Translations under genes and position numbers: made by a program
In this document: positions 17,859 through 26,281 of the stretch, one piece after another
Numbering within the stretch: position 1 is the stretch's first letter
Layout of the letters: each line of letters starts with the position of its first letter
The notes under the pieces: model-generated
What the model saw: only the letters and a program-made list of their open reading frames with translations
Databases searched by the model: none
What the model was told of the DNA's origin: nothing
Assembly: GCA_030431255.1 (NCBI GenBank)
Contig: JAUIJL010000001.1
Coordinates: 496,001-560,000 of the forward strand
DNA from: Thermoanaerobaculia bacterium
GTDB lineage: Bacteria; Acidobacteriota; Thermoanaerobaculia; Multivoradales; J023
Reading direction: 5' to 3'
DNA length: 64,000 nt

Positions 17859-18137
17859 GCGGTCCATCAACCCACCTAGGGGTGCCGAGCGACCTCTTCG
17901 TGGGGGCTCCGTCTTGATGACTAGCGAGGTTCCATCCAGTTTTGGCGTTTTCGAGGATCTGGAAGGCGCGGCGCACCGAGCACGGCAGCGAAGCTTGTCT
18001 GAGCGATTCACCCGTTGAATCGGCATAAGGGTTTACACATCAGCAACTTGCAGCGGAAAGTCAGTGGTGGCGCGAGCTCGTAGCCACGCGCGCAGGGCGC
18101 CGCGCCGCCCCACCCGAGATGCATTTCTGGATGGAAC

Positions 18138-19331
18138 CTAGCGAGGCTCCACTTTTTGTCCGTGCTCACGGACCAGCCGTCCTCGGACATCGAAGATGCG
18201 GCTCGCGCTTTCAAAAAACTCGAACGGGATCTTCAGCCCGATATCGTGCGCTTTTTTAAAGTTGATCGAGATGTCGGGTGGCAGGATCACTCCGACGTCG
18301 AGGGAGCCCGGATCCACCGATCCGCGCAGGATCCGAATGCCGTAAAGGGCCGCAAGCTTAGCGTTGCTTTCAAAGCTGGTTCCGATGGAGAGCAGGGCAC
18401 TGTGATCACCGGAGGTCACGAGGCTGGGAGTCACCGCTAGAACCGGCACATTGCCGGTATGTTGGAGAATGGTGTCCATTTCCTCGAAGACCGAGGTGCT
18501 GCCGGTGATCCAAAAGACGCTTTTCTCTACCCTCGGGTCGTGGTCCCGCATGGCTTTCACCGCGCGCCGGATTCGCCATTTCAGCTCCCCTTGGGCTCGG
18601 TCGCGGTTGCCGACCACCACGCGATGGATCTCGATGCCGGCCTCCTGGGCTTTGTCGGCCATGGGCTTGACTTGGGTTCGCACCGCGCTAACGTTGTCCC
18701 GCGCGTAGACGATGGCGATCTGCGAAAGATTTGGACGCAGGGTTCGCAGGTAGTTCATTTGAACTTCCACGGGAACATTGAGCGAGGTATAGGCGAAGTT
18801 CGTACCGCTGCCGCCTTCGTAGCTATCCACCAGGCCCATGAGGACCGGATCCTTCGAGCACACGGTGACCACGGGAGTCGAGCTGCCGGCCATCCTTCGG
18901 TGCAGGTAGTCGGTGGCGCCTGAGCCCATGGCAAAGACGATTTGGTACTCACCCTTGCGGGCCTTGGCGGTTTCGGCGGCGGCTCGGGCCGGATCTTCGT
19001 GAAAATTGAATAAGGTCCAAGCGACCCTCATCTTTTTCTGCTGGAAAACAGCCAACATTCGATTCATCGAGATCTGATAGGCCGAAGACGTCTTGGCAAA
19101 GAGCACCAAAGCCTTTGGGTCGGAATCCGACGGCTGAGGTGGGTGGATCAAGATGTGATCGGGAGAAGGACCCATCTGCTGAAGCCACGAGCGGCCCGAT
19201 TCCGGAGACAAGCTGAACCATTCAGCAGCGGGATCGGAAACCGGCTCGAGGGCGGGGCACGGGGTGGAAGCAACGGCCGCGACCAGCCCCACCGCGACGA
19301 GCATGCAGAGAGCCTTAAGGGTGGATTTCAT
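18138..19331 (-). CDS. Periplasmic ABC-type substrate-binding protein (PF04392-like)
   Basis: A 397-residue protein with a signal peptide (ALCMLVAVGLVAAVASTPCPA) followed by a two-lobed periplasmic binding fold. The core (LVLFAKTSSAYQISMNRMLAVF, VFAMGSGATDYLHRRM, LSQIAIVYARDNVSA, INFKKAHDIGLKIP) matches the ABC_sub_bind family (PF04392). The 10-nt gap after the MFS-sensor gene and an AGGAG before the start indicate one operon. No ABC ATPase or permease is present nearby, so it more likely feeds a ligand to the MFS-sensor protein. Confidence 0.82.
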   Translation of the reverse strand: MKSTLKALCMLVAVGLVAAVASTPCPALEPVSDPAAEWFSLSPESGRSWLQQMGPSPDHILIHPPQPSDSDPKALVLFAKTSSAYQISMNRMLAVFQQKKMRVAWTLFNFHEDPARAAAETAKARKGEYQIVFAMGSGATDYLHRRMAGSSTPVVTVCSKDPVLMGLVDSYEGGSGTNFAYTSLNVPVEVQMNYLRTLRPNLSQIAIVYARDNVSAVRTQVKPMADKAQEAGIEIHRVVVGNRDRAQGELKWRIRRAVKAMRDHDPRVEKSVFWITGSTSVFEEMDTILQHTGNVPVLAVTPSLVTSGDHSALLSIGTSFESNAKLAALYGIRILRGSVDPGSLDVGVILPPDISINFKKAHDIGLKIPFEFFESASRIFDVRGRLVREHGQKVEPR

Positions 19332-19341
19332 CGTCAGCTCC

Positions 19342-21753
19342 TTATTTCTTGGATCGAGTTTTGAGAATGCTGAACAGCAGGCCGAAGGTGAAGACTCCGG
19401 CGCCGATCTGCGCCACAGTCCACAGACTTTGATCGTTCAGGGTGAGCAGCGGAGCCACGATGAGCGGTCCGAGCAAGGTGCCGAGTCGTTCGAGAAAGCG
19501 GTAGGTGGACGTGACGGTGGCCGAGCCCATCCGATCCGCCAGCTCCGAGGACGCGACATAAGTCAGGATGGGCGCGTGGATCAAGCCGTGAAAGAGGCCG
19601 AGCAACCCGATACCGGCGACCAGAAATATGGCCTCTAGCCACGGTGCCCAAACGAAGAGACCCGGCCACAAGAAATGTCCACCGCCGATGAGGATGAGGC
19701 TACCCCCGCCGCCGCACGCTCCAACCACCAAGAGCTTGCCGGGGTGAGCTTTGCGTTGCAGCCAATCGCCGCAGGTATTCGAGGCCAAGACGCCGGCGGC
19801 GTAGAACATCAAGATCATGCCGATGTCGTCGGCGGAATAACCCAGGGAGTTCAACATGAGCGGCATGCCGAAGATGACGACGCCGGCGAGCAACGCCTTG
19901 GTCGGAACCCCGACGAGCAGCACGGCTTGAATGACCTCGCGGTCTTTCAATACGGCCCAGAGATCGGACCAGAACCCGCCGTCTTTCTTGGTCGGGCTCG
20001 GCGAGTCGGCTTGCGGCTCGGCGGTCTCCTGCAAGCGGTCGAATTCCGGGATCAGAATGCGGCGGGCGAATAGCAGATTGAGCAGACCGAGCAGGCCGGC
20101 CATCAGGAAGACCGCACGGGGTCCCGTGTACACCACCAGCAGAGCTCCCAGGGCGTTGCCGGCGATCATTCCGGTTTGATAACCGAGCACAATGAGGGCC
20201 GAACCCCGGGCCGTCAGAGCTGGGATCACCGCGACCGTCCTGAGGATGTAAGACTGAGCGGCGACCAACGACATCCCCTGCCCGGCGCCGGAAAGCACCC
20301 TCATCGCCGCCAGCCCTACCGGATCCTCGATCAAGGTCAATCCCCAAAGGCCGATGGCCGAAAATAGGATCGACATCTGGAATAGAGCGCGCGGTCCGTA
20401 TTTTTGGGCAAAGCGTCCGGAAGGAATGAGACTGAAGGCGAATGCCGCGAAATAGAGGAGAAAGAGGGTGGACAGCCCACCGGCTCCGACGCCGCTGCGC
20501 TGCAAGACGTCCTGGAAGTACACCGGCAAGAAGGAAACGCAGAGGCCTTCCATGAGCACGGAGACGGTATAGAACGGCCTGACGAGCTCCAGCTGGTGGC
20601 GGGCCCGGATTGCCGTGTCCTCCGTCGCAGAGCCTTTGAGCGACAGAAATAAATTCAGGAACAGCTGTGAAAGAAGCCAGACGCCGCCGAAGAGAGCCAA
20701 GAAGTTCTTGGCGCTTTTGCTCAGCTTGGAATAGACGACCTGTTTGGGAATTCTGACCACGACCTCATAGCGGGAGTCGTTGGGCGCCCCGACCGGAATC
20801 ACCGTCACGTAGTCGTCTCCCTGAAGCGATGCTTCCGAGCCGGTGGGTTGTTTGGAGCTGAACACCTTGCCGGTGAGCGAGCGGAGCTGCAAGCTGCGAA
20901 GGTCCGGATTGAGCTTGGTGTATTTGTTGAGGATCCGATCGATGCCTTCGAGATCTTTTTCCGGATCCAGCTCGAGCTGCAGGGCCACGCCGACTCTTGA
21001 GGACAAGGATTCTCCGAGCGCCCGCGCCTTTCCGCGGATGCCGTCCGAATAGATCGCCATGAGGGTGTAGATCACCGCCATCGACATTGCGATGAAGGTC
21101 ACACTGTAGATGAGGTTGAGAAATAGCTCATAACGCCGAGCTTGCCGGATCGAGAACACCACGAAGGTGGAGATCAAGATGGAAGCCGTGCAGACCAAAG
21201 CCAGGATTAAAAAGGCTTTTTTGAGGGTGCCCGCAATGGCAGACCAGGCCATGCTGATCTCCAGTCGACCCACCTGCTCGAAGCGGCTCTGCAGAGGTAA
21301 TTGGATCGAGTCGAGCTCCTCACCTGCCTCAGCCGCATCGTGGTCGGTAGCGGTCGACGCGGATTCGGCTTCCGCGACGAAGACGACCGATTCCTCCGGG
21401 TCGACCACCTCGATGCGTCGCAGTGACGGATCAGAAGCGAGCAAAGGCGACACCATGGTCTGGAAGCCCGGGAATTGATCGAGAGGCAAATCCGCTTTAA
21501 GAAAGCGCTCCAGAGAGTTTTGAACGATTTCACCCTGGGATTGAAGCCGCTCACGGGCGATGTCGGGGTAGACGCGATACGCTTCCGCCAACCCCACGCT
21601 GAGCAACAAGACCAGGGAGATGGTCAGAGACAAGCAGAAGGCGATGGCGCCCGCCGCCGGTGATCGGCTCCAGCCGGCCCGATTCGATGCTTTAGAAGTC
21701 ATGATTTTCTGCTTTCTTAAGAGTTTGAGGGGCACAAAAACCGCCCGGTTCAT
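19342..21753 (-). CDS. MFS transporter with fused N-terminal periplasmic sensor region
   Basis: An 803-residue protein. After a TM at about 33-55 comes an extracytoplasmic region (to about 165). One or two TMs follow, then a second extracytoplasmic segment (about 245-345). The C-terminal ~430 residues form a 12-TM major facilitator domain (for example GLSTLFLLYFAAFAFSLIPSGRFAQKYGPRALF, where RFAQKYG is the loop 2-3 signature). The N-terminal part resembles the double-sensor input of histidine kinases or chemoreceptors. Its ATG overlaps the upstream DUF2490 stop (ATGA), so translation is coupled. It may be a transporter gated by a periplasmic ligand, perhaps delivered by the downstream binding protein. 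Confidence 0.8.
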   Translation of the reverse strand: MNRAVFVPLKLLRKQKIMTSKASNRAGWSRSPAAGAIAFCLSLTISLVLLLSVGLAEAYRVYPDIARERLQSQGEIVQNSLERFLKADLPLDQFPGFQTMVSPLLASDPSLRRIEVVDPEESVVFVAEAESASTATDHDAAEAGEELDSIQLPLQSRFEQVGRLEISMAWSAIAGTLKKAFLILALVCTASILISTFVVFSIRQARRYELFLNLIYSVTFIAMSMAVIYTLMAIYSDGIRGKARALGESLSSRVGVALQLELDPEKDLEGIDRILNKYTKLNPDLRSLQLRSLTGKVFSSKQPTGSEASLQGDDYVTVIPVGAPNDSRYEVVVRIPKQVVYSKLSKSAKNFLALFGGVWLLSQLFLNLFLSLKGSATEDTAIRARHQLELVRPFYTVSVLMEGLCVSFLPVYFQDVLQRSGVGAGGLSTLFLLYFAAFAFSLIPSGRFAQKYGPRALFQMSILFSAIGLWGLTLIEDPVGLAAMRVLSGAGQGMSLVAAQSYILRTVAVIPALTARGSALIVLGYQTGMIAGNALGALLVVYTGPRAVFLMAGLLGLLNLLFARRILIPEFDRLQETAEPQADSPSPTKKDGGFWSDLWAVLKDREVIQAVLLVGVPTKALLAGVVIFGMPLMLNSLGYSADDIGMILMFYAAGVLASNTCGDWLQRKAHPGKLLVVGACGGGGSLILIGGGHFLWPGLFVWAPWLEAIFLVAGIGLLGLFHGLIHAPILTYVASSELADRMGSATVTSTYRFLERLGTLLGPLIVAPLLTLNDQSLWTVAQIGAGVFTFGLLFSILKTRSKK

Positions 21754-22400
21754 CGGCGTAAGATAAAAAAGGTTCCTAGAACGTGAATGTGCTCGCGTCC
21801 GTCCGGTCGATCCCGGCTCCGTTGGAGGTAGAAAAGATCGAGAGAGCCCCTCTCGGAAAGCTTGAATCGGGCACCGATGGGAATGACGCGGTCCTCGGTG
21901 AAGTCGCCGAAGCCGTCACCGTCTTGATGAAAGAGCTCCGCGCTGAAGAAGAGCCGATCGAGCCATTCCTTTTTCAGCAGCCAAGTCAGGCGCAGGCGAT
22001 GGCGAAAGCGCGTGGAATCTGATTCCCTGCGCTCGTGAAAGACTTCGACACGATTGCGAAAATCCAGGCGGAGATGCTCCGAAAGCTTCCAACGCGGAAT
22101 GAATTCGAGCTCCAACCTGCCGTCGATGTTGTCGTTTCCTTTCAGCTCAATATGTTTCAGAGCGCCGCCCAACCAAAGGTTGTCGTGCAAGTAGTAGGTC
22201 ACTTTTGGGCCGGTGAACCAGCCGAATGCCTGTGACCCATCGTTTTGAAGCCGGGTCTCATGGTAAAGAGATAGATGGACTTTGTCGTTTTGGTAGAGAC
22301 TGAAGAGATATTGAGACCACAGCCTGAAATCGTCGGCCGAAACCGGCTTGGGTGATAGCAAGCAAAGGGCGAGGATCAAAATAACGAATGTTTTTTTCAT
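21750..22400 (-). CDS. DUF2490-like outer-membrane beta-barrel protein
   Basis: A 216-residue protein with a signal peptide (MKKTFVILILALCLLSPKPVSA). The mature part is an alternating beta pattern (FRLWSQYLFSLYQNDKVHLSLYHETRL...LGTFFILRR) ending in an aromatic/hydrophobic strand, as in small outer-membrane barrels. The run DFRNRVEVFHERRESDSTRFRHRLRL, with R-x-R arrays in adjacent strands, is typical of DUF2490. It overlaps the MFS-sensor gene by 4 nt, so the two products are probably made in fixed ratio and may form a path across both membranes. Confidence 0.78.
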   Translation of the reverse strand: MKKTFVILILALCLLSPKPVSADDFRLWSQYLFSLYQNDKVHLSLYHETRLQNDGSQAFGWFTGPKVTYYLHDNLWLGGALKHIELKGNDNIDGRLELEFIPRWKLSEHLRLDFRNRVEVFHERRESDSTRFRHRLRLTWLLKKEWLDRLFFSAELFHQDGDGFGDFTEDRVIPIGARFKLSERGSLDLFYLQRSRDRPDGREHIHVLGTFFILRR

Positions 22401-22534
22401 GACACCTCCAGATCACCGAGAAGTCTTTGCGCAGGCGTCGGCACACTTGTCCGGTATGCGCACCGCCTCCGGTGCCCCGGGCAATTCCTGGCGATCGACG
22501 GATCGGAAGATTGGCGAATCGAAAAATTAAAGTC

Positions 22535-23827
22535 TTAGGCGTTCAGCTGGATCCCGGCCTCGACCAATAGGTCTTTTACCGGCCCTAGCGCGCGCGGGCA
22601 GAATTCCGCTCCAAGCCGCACCCGATGCATGATTTGGCAGGCGATCAAATCATCGTAGCTCAGCCCTTTTTCCTTGAGCCCCAAAGCGATGAGACTGCCT
22701 TTCCCGTCGGCGCGGCAGGAGGCAAGGTCGGGTTTTGGATTGGCTTCCATCACCATCAGCTGCCCGTGTTGGTTCTCGCGCAAATCGAGCCTGATCAAGA
22801 AGTCCAACGACAGCTCGTTGAACACCCTTCGCGCGATGTGCTCGAGGGAGTTGATCAGCTCGCCGTCTTGCTCGGCGTCCAGGATGCGAGCTCGATCTCT
22901 TTTGATCGGTCGCAGATCGGCGGAAGTGAAAATCTTTTCATCCGGATCGAGTCGGCGCTCGATCGCCGCCACGCAAACGGGACTGGATGTGATCTCGAAT
23001 CGATCGCCGGCTCGCGCCATGGGTGGACCGACCGCCACGCAGAGCTCACGCCCCGGCAAGAAAGGCTCGATCATCACCCGATCTTTGGTCTGCCCGTGCA
23101 CCTCGTGCACAGCCTCGGCGAGCTCATCGGCCGACGACACCCAAACCACATGGCGTGAGGCCCGCCCGCTCGCGGGTTTGACGATCAAAGGGCCGCCACT
23201 CTCGGTTTGCAGCGCCAGAACCCTCGGATCCTCAGAACGTGGAGCCGATCCCGTTTTCGGATGCCAGACGATGAACGGGGTAGTGGGTAGGCCCATGCCG
23301 GAGAGCCATGCTTTGAACAAGGGTTTGTCGTCGAGCAGCGCTGCTGCCGCCGGGCTGTGCCCCACGTAGGGGATGCCGAGACTCTCCAAGGCAGCGGAGG
23401 CGTGGCACATGGGACCGTGCCCCTGAACACCGCCGGTATTGAGCCACGTCATCTGCACGTCCTTGCTCTGTAGAGCTGCGGCTAAGCCGAGCCCCTCGGC
23501 CACCTGAGAGACATGCCTAAAACCAACGCGTTCGAGAGCCTCGCTGACGTCGGCCGCGACCGACGAATAGCTCTTCCAAGTGCGTGGATTGTGGGTGCGA
23601 TAGATGACGGTGTCCGGGCTTTCGTTGCTGGCCCCGTGCACCACCGCAATCTTCAGGCGTGAGAGCAAAATATCGAAGGCGTGATCGAGATCAAATCGGA
23701 CGGGCGAGCTCGGCCGCGTTTTCTGTCTCGTCGCCATCTGTTGAAGAGGGGAATTGGCTTTCGACCCCGCAGCTTTTAGTGGGTACGGTACTTTGGTGGG
23801 GGGGCGGTGAGAAACTGAGGTCAACAT
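22535..23827 (-). CDS. ATP-grasp ligase, D-alanine-D-alanine ligase-like
   Basis: A 430-residue protein. ATG 23827 is chosen because AGGAG lies 4 nt upstream; an upstream in-frame ATG at 23893 lacks a ribosome site. After about 70 low-complexity residues comes a Ddl-like fold: an N-terminal domain (LKIAVVHGASNE), the substrate/ATP region (YVGHSPAAAALLDDKPLFKAWL), a Gly-Arg-rich loop (KPASGRASRHV) and the metal-binding strand FLIRLDLREN...LMVMEANPKPDL. It differs from housekeeping Ddl in the extended N-terminus and diverged termini, so it may join other amino acids. It lies 134 nt upstream of the DUF2490/MFS/binding-protein operon in the same direction. Confidence 0.78.
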   Translation of the reverse strand: MLTSVSHRPPTKVPYPLKAAGSKANSPLQQMATRQKTRPSSPVRFDLDHAFDILLSRLKIAVVHGASNESPDTVIYRTHNPRTWKSYSSVAADVSEALERVGFRHVSQVAEGLGLAAALQSKDVQMTWLNTGGVQGHGPMCHASAALESLGIPYVGHSPAAAALLDDKPLFKAWLSGMGLPTTPFIVWHPKTGSAPRSEDPRVLALQTESGGPLIVKPASGRASRHVVWVSSADELAEAVHEVHGQTKDRVMIEPFLPGRELCVAVGPPMARAGDRFEITSSPVCVAAIERRLDPDEKIFTSADLRPIKRDRARILDAEQDGELINSLEHIARRVFNELSLDFLIRLDLRENQHGQLMVMEANPKPDLASCRADGKGSLIALGLKEKGLSYDDLIACQIMHRVRLGAEFCPRALGPVKDLLVEAGIQLNA

Positions 23828-24199
23828 CGATCTCCTCGATTCTTTCAAGTCGAACATGGTCCCATCTGTGGTCTCGGCAGGCTGAGCGCTCATTCTGCTT
23901 TTGGATTTGAGACAGAACGCGGGAAAGTCCTGAGAGGGGGACCATTTTTGTTTTGTTCACTTTCTCTGAAAGTTTTGCCCGGTATGGATCGACCTCGGCC
24001 CCCCCGATCGCGCGATGTTTGATGCAAGGCATCTTGGCCGGTCCGCGAGGTATCCGGCGCCGAGCCCCACAACATGCCGTTGTCGGCCCGCCTATGCGTG
24101 TTTGATTGAACCAGGTATCCCGAAGCGTCCTCTCGAGCCGGCTGCGGTGCTTCGTGCCGCCCGTCAACGGGGTTTCGGGGTGCTGCTCACCCTTAGGGC
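23828..24199. other. Intergenic region with a gene relic
   Basis: About 370 nt lie between the ATP-grasp gene and the ECF41 sigma gene. No credible complete gene is present. The right third (24114-24222) is a fossil of the tail of the membrane-protein gene at 16704-17858. The rest shows nothing I can interpret. Confidence 0.45.
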
Positions 24200-24222
24200 T
24201 CAGCTTGGGCCGTTCGTGGTGT
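24114..24222 (+). pseudogene. Fossil of a membrane-protein gene 3' end
   Basis: The segment CGAAGCGTCCTCTCGAG... through GTCAACGGGG, CGGGGTGCTGCTC, GCTTGGGCCGTTCGT and GTGAGG aligns nearly base for base with 17731-17841, the last ~110 bp of the intact gene at 16704-17858. Scattered substitutions and small indels break the frame. It is a decayed duplicate. Its right end overlaps the last codons of the sigma factor gene on the other strand. Confidence 0.65.
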
Positions 24223-25111
24223 GAGGAGCGCGGCTGAAGATCTCTAATTTGTCCGGATTTCGCACGGCGAAAATTCGGTGAATTCGCCCTTCCTCAACTT
24301 CGAGGGTGATGGCCGTGGCCGGTGCGCCGTCTTCCAGAATGAGCAGGCCCGGAGAGCCGTTGAGCCAGTGCGAGGCGGCGCTCACCGGAGTGCCTCGACG
24401 TCGATATTGGCCGAAGACCGCGACCAAGAAAGCCGCCACATCCTCTGCGCCTCGCAGCATTTTGGGCAACGCGGACACCTTGCCGCCGCCGTCGGAATAG
24501 AGCTCCACCTCGTCCGCCAGCAGAGTGGAGAAGCGATGCAGATCACCTTCCCGCGCCGCATCGAAGAATCCTTCCAGGAGCAGACGGTGCTCCGTGGGAG
24601 AAGAGCGGAAACGGGGTCTGTCGCTTCGGACGCGCCTACGGGCCCGGCTCGCCAGCTTGCGGCAGCCGGCGCTGGTTTTCTGCAGCACCTTGCCGACCTC
24701 GGCGAAGCTGAGGTCGAAAACGTCGTGCAGAAGGAAAGCCGCGCGCTCGGCGGGTGTCAGCTTTTCGAGCACCATCAGCAAGGCGACCGAGAGGGTCTCG
24801 TCGAGCTCGGCCCGGTCGACCGGATCGCGGTCGCTGCCAACGGTTTGTGGGAAGGGCTCGGGGAGCCACTCGCCGACATAGATTTCTCGGCGGGCGCGGG
24901 CGGAGGTCAGCTGATTCAGGGCCAGGCGGCTACAGACGGTGATCAACCAGGCTCGCGGGCTCTGCAACCGATCCAGCACGACCTCGTCGAATTTCAGATA
25001 GGTGTCCTGCACCACATCCCGGGCCTCGTCGAGGGTGCCCAACATGCGGTAGGCGATGCCCTCGAGCGTGCCCCGGTATTGCTCGAAAATAGCGGCTTTT
25101 TCGTCTTGCAT
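24200..25111 (-). CDS. ECF41-family sigma factor with C-terminal SnoaL-like domain
   Basis: A 303-residue extracytoplasmic-function sigma factor. Sigma2 covers about residues 8-75 (YRMLGTLDEARDVVQDTYLKF) and sigma4 about 110-165. The three ECF41 signatures are all present: WLPEP in the linker, DGGGK in the C-terminal extension and NPDKL near the end. ECF41 factors need no separate anti-sigma; their SnoaL-like C-terminal domain acts as a built-in regulator. It is the second gene of an operon, 6 nt after the azoreductase fusion gene. The ECF41-type promoter at 26175-26201 before that gene predicts autoregulation. Confidence 0.9.
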   Translation of the reverse strand: MQDEKAAIFEQYRGTLEGIAYRMLGTLDEARDVVQDTYLKFDEVVLDRLQSPRAWLITVCSRLALNQLTSARARREIYVGEWLPEPFPQTVGSDRDPVDRAELDETLSVALLMVLEKLTPAERAAFLLHDVFDLSFAEVGKVLQKTSAGCRKLASRARRRVRSDRPRFRSSPTEHRLLLEGFFDAAREGDLHRFSTLLADEVELYSDGGGKVSALPKMLRGAEDVAAFLVAVFGQYRRRGTPVSAASHWLNGSPGLLILEDGAPATAITLEVEEGRIHRIFAVRNPDKLEIFSRAPHTTNGPS

Positions 25112-25117
25112 CGAAGA

Positions 25118-26140
25118 TCACTCGCTCGGGTTCGACATCAGCACGGCGAAACGCCAGCCGACGGGGGTGCGACGAAGTATATGGGTGTATTTCTGCTGCG
25201 CCGAGAAGACGCCGGCGGTGTCGCCGGCAAGGTCGGTCGTGGCCTGCTGACGACCGATTTCCACGGCGAGCTCGCCCTGCCTTTCCACCCGCAGAGGGTA
25301 TTTGTCAAAGCTCGAAAACGAGGCCCGGGCGAAGAGAGCACGCTCCGCGTCGAGGAAGGCGTCGCGGCCGGAGATCAAGTCGTTGCCGGGGATCAGAAGC
25401 TGGATATCTTCGGTGCAAAGATCGGCATAGGCCTCCGCATCACCGTTGACGATCGCCGTCGCCTGCGCCCGTCGCAGGGCAGCGATCTGCTCCTGGTCGG
25501 CCCTATCGAACGGACCTTTCCAAAGGGGGATATCCGCCTCTTCATTCGTCTCTTTGAAGTGCCGAGCCACCTGCCGTCGGGCTCGGGAGATCGCTTCCTC
25601 TCGGCTTGCGTCGCCCAGGGCAGTGCCGTCGACAGCGATCACGTCCACGGCCTCAATGCCGATGAAAGCCAGAATGGCTTTCAAATAACCCGTCTGAAAA
25701 TCTCCCGCGTCCCCAGGATCTCCCGGACCGCCCCGGGCGGTGACGAGGGTCGCCGTCTTGCCTTTCAGCAGCCCGCAGTAGCCGTCTTCCTTCGCCTCGA
25801 AAGTAAGCCCCGCCCGCACCACATGGTCGAAATAGGCCTTGAGGGTCGAAGGCAGCGTCAGATTGTAGAGCGGGCTGGCGATCAGAAGGTAGTCGGCATC
25901 CATCAGCTCGCGGACCAAGAGGTCCGAAAGAGCGAGGCCTTCATCACCCGCCTCCGGCTGCTGGAAGCCCTCGATCGTTGGGCTCGAAAGGTGGGGCATC
26001 GCCTCGATCGCGAGATCTCGCCGCACGATCCTTCCGGCGGGTTCGAGGGTCTGCCACCTGGATTGGAATTCGTCGGCGATCTCGCGGGTGGCGGAGCCGT
26101 GGGTTCGGACGCTGGCATCGATACGGAGAAGTGTCTTCAT
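25118..26140 (-). CDS. FMN-dependent NADH-azoreductase fused to a SnoaL/DUF4440-like domain
   Basis: A 340-residue protein starting at ATG 26140 with AGGCGG 5 nt upstream. Residues 1-205 are an AzoR-type flavodoxin-like quinone/azo reductase: LLRIDASVRTHGSATREIADEF (FMN phosphate loop), SPLYNLTLPSTLKAYFDHVVRAGLTF and LVTARGG. Residues about 213-340 form a SnoaL/DUF4440-like domain (QIAALRRAQATAIVNGDAEAYADLCTEDIQLLIPG). AzoR proteins are normally about 200 residues, so this is a fusion. It is transcribed from an ECF41-type promoter with the sigma factor that also bears a SnoaL-like domain, suggesting a shared small-molecule signal or redox-stress role. Confidence 0.87.
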   Translation of the reverse strand: MKTLLRIDASVRTHGSATREIADEFQSRWQTLEPAGRIVRRDLAIEAMPHLSSPTIEGFQQPEAGDEGLALSDLLVRELMDADYLLIASPLYNLTLPSTLKAYFDHVVRAGLTFEAKEDGYCGLLKGKTATLVTARGGPGDPGDAGDFQTGYLKAILAFIGIEAVDVIAVDGTALGDASREEAISRARRQVARHFKETNEEADIPLWKGPFDRADQEQIAALRRAQATAIVNGDAEAYADLCTEDIQLLIPGNDLISGRDAFLDAERALFARASFSSFDKYPLRVERQGELAVEIGRQQATTDLAGDTAGVFSAQQKYTHILRRTPVGWRFAVLMSNPSE

Positions 26141-26174
26141 GATTCCGCCTCGTAGGGTCAGTGTGTGCCCATGA

Positions 26175-26201
26175 GACAAGATAGGCCCGAAGAATGTGAC
26201 A
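26175..26201 (-). promoter_or_regulatory. ECF41-type promoter
   Basis: On the minus strand TGTCACA (26201-26195) is followed by 16 nt and then TGTC (26178-26175). The published ECF41 promoter is TGTCACA-16 nt-CGTC, so only one base differs. It ends 34 nt before the azoreductase start codon, in the correct orientation for the operon that encodes the ECF41 factor itself. Confidence 0.75.
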
Positions 26202-26281
26202 CGATCCGAGGCTTGAAAGCTCATTGGGCTCTCGAACGGCGCAGGTAGGCTCGGTGGGGCCGTCAACTCTTGGAGAATCGT

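Noticed and set aside
24278-26155. 625-codon plus-strand open frame
   Set aside because: It is the antisense shadow of the ECF41 and azoreductase genes, whose minus-strand products show family motifs throughout.
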